Source: Winogradskya consettensis
Lineage (GTDB): Bacteria; Actinomycetota; Actinomycetes; Mycobacteriales; Micromonosporaceae
Assembly: GCF_018332715.1 (NCBI RefSeq)
Contig: NZ_BOQP01000003.1
Coordinates: forward strand, 310,001 to 374,000
DNA: 64,000 bases
Direction: 5' to 3'
Part shown: one piece after another, positions 59,912 through 64,000 of the stretch
Layout: every line of letters starts with the position of its first letter
How positions within the stretch are numbered: the stretch's first letter is position 1
Notes under the pieces: model-generated
Told to the model about the DNA's origin: nothing
Seen by the model: the letters and a program-made list of their open reading frames with translations, nothing else
The model's database searches: none
Made by a program: the position numbers and the translations under genes

Positions 59912-60166
59912 ATGATCGCACGGATGTGGGAGGTACGGGCCTCGCGCAGCGGCCTCGACGAGCTGCTGAGCTGGGTCTGCGATGTGGCGCTGCCGCAGCT
60001 GGAGGTGCTGCCCTCGCATATGTCGAGCGAGGTCTTCTCCTCGACGGATCTACGCATAGTGGTCATCTCGAAGTGGCGGAACACCCCCGAGGACCTTCCG
60101 GCGCCGCCCGCGGAGCTGATCGCGAGAACTCCGCACGTGTGGGATTTCACGCCGGTCGATAGATAA
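59912..60166 (+). CDS. Small conserved protein, unknown function
   Basis: 84 residues: MIARMWEVRASRSGLDELLS, WVCDVALPQLEVLPSHMSSE, VFSSTDLRIVVISKWRNTPE, then a Pro-rich end. The alternation of charged strands and one helix suggests a dimeric alpha-beta-barrel (ABM-like) fold, but I cannot name a family. ATG follows GAAGCCAGG, nine bases after tsaD, so it may belong to that transcript. Confidence 0.65.
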   Translation: MIARMWEVRASRSGLDELLSWVCDVALPQLEVLPSHMSSEVFSSTDLRIVVISKWRNTPEDLPAPPAELIARTPHVWDFTPVDR

Positions 60167-60209
60167 GTCTATGGATCGTGACGGCGGGGTTACGTAACGT
60201 CGAAGGGCG

Positions 60210-61901
60210 ATGCGAGATCTGCCCCCCGCCGATCCCGGCACCCCCGATGACCGGTCCGCCACCCGATATCTCGGGTGGCTTGCCCGGCGTACCTGGCCAT
60301 CCCTGAGCGCCGCGGTCCTGTTCGCCGTCCTGTGGATGGTGTGCCAGGCCCTGGTCCCGGCTGTCGTCGGTAAGGCGATCGATGCCGGCCTCAGCAGACA
60401 CGATTCCGGTGACCTGATCTTCTGGGGTCTGGTGCTGCTCGGCATCGGCGCCGCGCAGGCCATCGCCGGTGTGCTGCGGCACCGCCGCGCGGTCTTCAAC
60501 TGGCTGTCCGCGGCGTTCCGCACGATCCAGCTGTCCGTCCGGCAGTCCGGCCGGCTGGGTGTGGCGCTGCCGCGGCGGCTCAATGCCGGGGAGGTCGTGG
60601 CGATCGGCACGGCCGACATCAGCCACATCGGCAACGCGATCGACATCACCGCCCGGGGCATCGGCTCGGTCGTGGCGGTCCTGACCGTGACCTCGATCCT
60701 GCTGGTCACCTCGGTGCCGCTGGGTCTGGTGGTCGTGCTCGGGATCCCGCTGCTCACGGCGGTGGTCAGCCTGCTCATCCGGCCGCTGCACCACCGCCAG
60801 CAGGGGTACCGCGAGAAGCAGGGCCTGCTCACGGGTCGCGCCGCCGACCTGGTCGGTGGGCTGCGCGTGCTGCGCGGGGTCGGCGGTGAGCCGGTGATGT
60901 CGCAGCGGTACCGGGCCGGGTCGCAGGACCTGCGCGAAGCCGGCGTACGGGTCGCCCGCGTCGAGGCGCTGCTGGACGGTGCGCAGGTACTGGTGCCGGG
61001 GATCTTCCTGGTGCTGGTGACGTGGCTCGGTGCCCGGTTCGCGCTCACCGGGCGGATCACGGTGGGGCAGCTCGTCTCGTTCTACGGCTACGCGGCGTTC
61101 CTGGTCTCGCCGTTGCGCCAGCTCACCGAGACGATCGACAAGATGACCCGCGGGCACGTGTCGGGGCGGCGGGTCGTCGACATGCTGCAGATCGAGTCCG
61201 ACCTGTCGGAACCGGTGCATCCCCAGAAGACGCCGGTGGACGGCGACCTGGTCGACCTGGTGTCCGGTGTGGTCATCCGCGCCGGGCTGATCACCGCTAT
61301 CGCTGCCGCCCTGCCGGCTGACGCGGTCACCATCGCCGATCGGCTCGGGCGGTACACCACGGACGGGGATGAGACGCTGCTGGCGGGCGTACCGCTGAAG
61401 GACCTCGAGCTGGGGGAGCTGCGGGAGCGGATCCTGGTCGCGGACAACGACGCCCGGCTGTTCTCCGGACCGCTGCACGACGATCTCGATCCGGACCGCA
61501 CCGGGCGGGCGCCGGCTGCTCTCGCGGCAGCAAGTGCGGACGACGTCGTCGCGGAGTTGCCGGAGGGTCTGGACAGCGAGGTCGCCGAGCGGGGCCGCAG
61601 CTTCTCCGGCGGCCAGCAGCAACGGCTGCGGCTGGCCCGGGCGCTGGTCGCCGATCCCGAGATCCTGGTGCTGGTCGAACCGACGAGCGCGGTGGACGCG
61701 CACACCGAGGCGCGCATCGCGGCCCGTCTCGGCGAGGCGAGGCGTGGCCGCACGACGGTGGTCTGCTCGACGAGCCCGCTGGTGCTGGCCCGTGCCGATC
61801 TTGTCGTCTACGTCGAGGACGGGCTCGCCGTCGCCGAAGGTACCCACCGCGAGCTGCTGGACGGCAGTCTCGCCTACGCAAGGACGGTGCTTCGCGAGTG
61901 A
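60210..61901 (+). CDS. ABC exporter half, ATPase with missing Walker A
   Basis: 563 residues. A six-helix exporter domain (about 25-310) is followed by an ABC domain. The signature FSGGQQQRLRLARAL (about 464) is intact, but no Walker A (GxxGxGK) exists where it should be: near residue 350 the sequence reads VVIRAGLITAIAAALPADA. The Q-loop glutamine is replaced (VADNDARLFSG), Walker B reads LVLVEPTSAVD with Asp changed to Val, and the H-loop histidine is gone (VVCSTSPLVLA). It cannot hydrolyse ATP alone and pairs with the next gene, which overlaps by four bases. Confidence 0.9.
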   Translation: MRDLPPADPGTPDDRSATRYLGWLARRTWPSLSAAVLFAVLWMVCQALVPAVVGKAIDAGLSRHDSGDLIFWGLVLLGIGAAQAIAGVLRHRRAVFNWLSAAFRTIQLSVRQSGRLGVALPRRLNAGEVVAIGTADISHIGNAIDITARGIGSVVAVLTVTSILLVTSVPLGLVVVLGIPLLTAVVSLLIRPLHHRQQGYREKQGLLTGRAADLVGGLRVLRGVGGEPVMSQRYRAGSQDLREAGVRVARVEALLDGAQVLVPGIFLVLVTWLGARFALTGRITVGQLVSFYGYAAFLVSPLRQLTETIDKMTRGHVSGRRVVDMLQIESDLSEPVHPQKTPVDGDLVDLVSGVVIRAGLITAIAAALPADAVTIADRLGRYTTDGDETLLAGVPLKDLELGELRERILVADNDARLFSGPLHDDLDPDRTGRAPAALAAASADDVVAELPEGLDSEVAERGRSFSGGQQQRLRLARALVADPEILVLVEPTSAVDAHTEARIAARLGEARRGRTTVVCSTSPLVLARADLVVYVEDGLAVAEGTHRELLDGSLAYARTVLRE

Positions 61902-63634
61902 GCAACGCGCTCCCGGTGGCCGACACCCGCCAGGTGCGCAGGTACGCCCGCGATCTGTTCCGCCGGCACCCGCGCGCCCTCGCCACCGCCATCGGTCTGC
62001 ACGCCTTCGCGGCCATCGCCGGGCTGGTCGGTCCCCGGCTGCTGGGCAGTCTCGTCGAGTCCATCGAGCGCGGCGCGGCCGTGTCGGCGGTCGACCGCAT
62101 CGCGATCCTGATCGCGATCTTCATCGCTGTGCAGGCGGTGCTGGTCCGGTTCGCCTACCTCGCCTCCGCGCGGCTCGGTGAGCGGGTCCTCGCCGAACTG
62201 CGCGAGGAGTTCATCGACCGGGTGCTGGCCATCCCGCTCTCCACGGTCGAGCGGGCCGGCGCCGGTGACCTGCTCACGCGTACGTCCCGCGATGTTGACG
62301 CCCTGTCACGGTGCGTGCGTTTCGCCGTGCCCGAGACGCTGATCTCGCTGATCACCGTCTCGCTCGCGGTGGTCGCCCTGGTGCTGGTCAGCCCGATGCT
62401 GGCGTTGCCGCTGCTGATCGCCGTACCGTTGATCGTCTTCTCGGCGCGCTGGTACCTGCGCCGGGCCGCCGCCGGATATCTGCGGCAGAACGCCGCGTAC
62501 TCGCAGGTCACGGATGGTCTTGCGGAGACCGTCGAGGGGGCCCGCACGGTTGACGCACTACGGCGCCAGGAGCAGCGGCGCCGCCGCACCGACAACGACC
62601 TGCGCGGGTCGTGGAAGGCCGAGCGTTACACCCTCTATCTGCGTACGGTGTGGAGCCCGACAGTAGAGTTCGGTTACATCCTTCCGGTGGTCGGCACCCT
62701 GCTGATCGGCGGCTGGTACTACTTCGAGGGCTGGGTGACCCTGGGTCAGGTGACGACGGCGGTGCTCTACACCCAGCTGCTCATCGACCCGCTCGACCGC
62801 TTCCTGGGCTGGCTCGACGAGCTGCAGGTGGGTGCGGCATCGCTGGCCCGCCTCCTCGGCGTCTCGTTCACGGCGCAGCCGGGCACGTCGCGCCGCCCGC
62901 AGGGCACCGAGATCGTCGCCGAGAACGTGCGTTTCTCCTACGTGGAGGGTCGCGAGGTGTTGCACGGCATCTCGCTCACGATCGCGCCGGGGGAGCGGCT
63001 GGCGATCGTGGGGCCCTCGGGCGCGGGCAAATCGACCCTGGGCCGGCTGCTCGCCGGGGTGCACGCGCCGGTCAGCGGTCTGCTCACGGTCGGCGGGGTC
63101 GCCCTGGCGGACCTGCCCCTGGACCGGCTGCGCACCGAGGTCGCGCTGGTGAGTCAAGAGCATCACGTCTTCATGGGTACGCTGCGCGACAACGTTGCCA
63201 TGGTCCGGCCGGGCTCCTCGCTCGCCGACGTCCGCGAAGCGCTGACCGCCGTGAACGCCCTGAAATGGGCTGATCAACTCGCGAACGGGCTGGACACCGT
63301 GGTGGGTGCCGGCGGGGTGACCCTGTCGGCGGCTCAGGCGCAGCAGGTGGCGCTGGCCCGGCTGGTCCTCGCCGACCCGCACACGCTGGTGCTCGACGAG
63401 GCGACGGCGCTGCTGGACCCGCGGGCGGCCCGGGATCTCGAGCAGTCCCTGGCGGCGGTGCTGCAGGGGCGTACGGTCGTCGCGATCGCGCACCGGCTCT
63501 TCTCGGCGCACGACGCCGACCGGGTCGCGGTGGTCGAGGGTGGCCGGATCACGGAGCTGGGCTCGCACGACGAGCTGGTCGCCGCGGGTGGCTCCTACGC
63601 GGCGCTATGGGATTCGTGGCACGGCAAGAACTAG
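61898..63634 (+). CDS. ABC exporter half, active ATPase with degenerate signature
   Basis: 578 residues. Exporter domain (about 20-320), then an ABC domain with complete Walker A VGPSGAGKSTLGRLL (about 371), Q-loop VSQEHHVFMGTLRDN, Walker B TLVLDEATALLD and H-loop AIAHRLFS. The signature is LSAAQAQQVALARL instead of LSGGQ, so the two glycines are lost. With the previous gene it should form a heterodimer with one competent and one dead ATP site. The substrate is unknown. Its stop is one base from the end of the opposing ROK gene. Confidence 0.92.
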   Translation: MSNALPVADTRQVRRYARDLFRRHPRALATAIGLHAFAAIAGLVGPRLLGSLVESIERGAAVSAVDRIAILIAIFIAVQAVLVRFAYLASARLGERVLAELREEFIDRVLAIPLSTVERAGAGDLLTRTSRDVDALSRCVRFAVPETLISLITVSLAVVALVLVSPMLALPLLIAVPLIVFSARWYLRRAAAGYLRQNAAYSQVTDGLAETVEGARTVDALRRQEQRRRRTDNDLRGSWKAERYTLYLRTVWSPTVEFGYILPVVGTLLIGGWYYFEGWVTLGQVTTAVLYTQLLIDPLDRFLGWLDELQVGAASLARLLGVSFTAQPGTSRRPQGTEIVAENVRFSYVEGREVLHGISLTIAPGERLAIVGPSGAGKSTLGRLLAGVHAPVSGLLTVGGVALADLPLDRLRTEVALVSQEHHVFMGTLRDNVAMVRPGSSLADVREALTAVNALKWADQLANGLDTVVGAGGVTLSAAQAQQVALARLVLADPHTLVLDEATALLDPRAARDLEQSLAAVLQGRTVVAIAHRLFSAHDADRVAVVEGGRITELGSHDELVAAGGSYAALWDSWHGKN

Positions 63635-63635
63635 A

Positions 63636-64000
63636 TCACCCGAGGGGATCGGCGAGGAGCCGCTCGAACGCGAGCTCGGCGGCGCCGATCAGGGCGGCGT
63701 CGCGGCCCAGCTCCGGCGTGCGCAGCCGGATCTCGTCCCGGCAGGCGGGCAGCGCGACCTCGTTGAGCCGGCTGCGGATCTGTGCCGCGGCGACCAGGTA
63801 GACGTCGCGCAGCGTGCCGCCGAAGATCACCGCCTCCGGGTTGAAGATGTTGACCAGGTTGCCGACGCCGAGGCCGAGCCACTCACCGACCTGCCGGACC
63901 GCCTGCTGTGCAACCCAGTCGCCGCGCATCGCCGCGTCGACCACGGCCAGGACCGCTTCCCGGCCGCTGCGGTCCCCGCGCCCGGCGAGCCGCAGCAGTG
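63636..64000 (-). CDS. ROK-family protein, C-terminal part
   Basis: About 121 residues, cut by the right edge. The frame continues to base 64000 without a start. VGEWLGLGVGNLVNIFNPEA and VIFGGTLRDV are typical of the ROK (repressor, ORF, kinase) fold. Whether it is a glucokinase-like sugar kinase or a repressor with an N-terminal DNA-binding domain cannot be told from this end. Confidence 0.85.
   Translation of the reverse strand, partial: LLRLAGRGDRSGREAVLAVVDAAMRGDWVAQQAVRQVGEWLGLGVGNLVNIFNPEAVIFGGTLRDVYLVAAAQIRSRLNEVALPACRDEIRLRTPELGRDAALIGAAELAFERLLADPLG

Overview
The window is chromosomal DNA of a high-GC actinobacterium. Supporting signs are the strong G/C bias at third codon positions, many GTG starts, the S10-spc-alpha ribosomal order with secY-adk-map inside it, an F420-type luciferase-like oxidoreductase, an MmpS-like protein, DUF1707 proteins and a four-gene conservon (CvnA-D). 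A Micromonosporaceae member such as Actinoplanes is my best guess. That is inference from gene content and style, not from a database comparison. I found no tRNA or rRNA gene, insertion sequence, prophage or CRISPR array.

Layout. (1) 1-20267: the end of fusA, then tuf, the S10 and spc operons (rpsJ to rplO), secY-adk-map, two tandem DUF1707 membrane proteins, and the alpha operon (infA-rpmJ-rpsM-rpsK-rpsD-rpoA-rplQ), closed by a classical terminator. Many gaps in the operon hold strong GC hairpins without a U-tract. (2) 20285-24272: truA, a one-pass membrane protein, an RsmC-like methyltransferase and an ABC-F ATPase. (3) 24326-30007: a thiamine operon under a TPP riboswitch, thiE-thiO-thiS-thiG-tenI-like-thiD-thiC. 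Most genes overlap by a few bases. (4) 30-37 kb: accessory region with a secreted barnase/RNase Sa-type ribonuclease, a multipass membrane protein with a repetitive tail, an F420-type oxidoreductase, a Tat lipoprotein plus permease (ABC importer parts without an ATPase) and a second, branched-chain-type binding lipoprotein. (5) 37.4-43.3 kb: a conservon (sensor kinase, roadblock, DUF742, Ras-like GTPase), then a HemD-winged-helix regulator on the other strand. (6) 44-60 kb: rplM-rpsI-glmM, an aminotransferase, an MmpS-like protein, then glmS-acpS-nnr-alr-hydrolase-tsaE-ung, an inserted TetR/SDR pair with palindromic operators, and tsaB-rimI-tsaD. (7) 60-64 kb: a heterodimeric ABC exporter whose two halves have lost complementary ATPase motifs, and the end of a ROK-family gene.

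The genes form coherent blocks. Translation and secretion fill the first 20 kb. Thiamine synthesis is nearly complete, but thiF, thiL and the sulfur-donor genes are not in the window. Cell-wall sugar and D-alanine supply (glmM, glmS, alr) sits beside the t6A tRNA-modification genes (tsaB, tsaD, tsaE), as in other actinobacteria.

Points most worth a second look: the complementary degeneration of the exporter, a uniform -10 hexamer 6 or 7 nt before eleven start codons (predicted leaderless mRNAs), in-frame tandem repeats at the ends of thiD, tsaE and the permease gene, three operator-like palindromes between the SDR gene and tsaB, and a cluster of three hairpins just before rpsJ.
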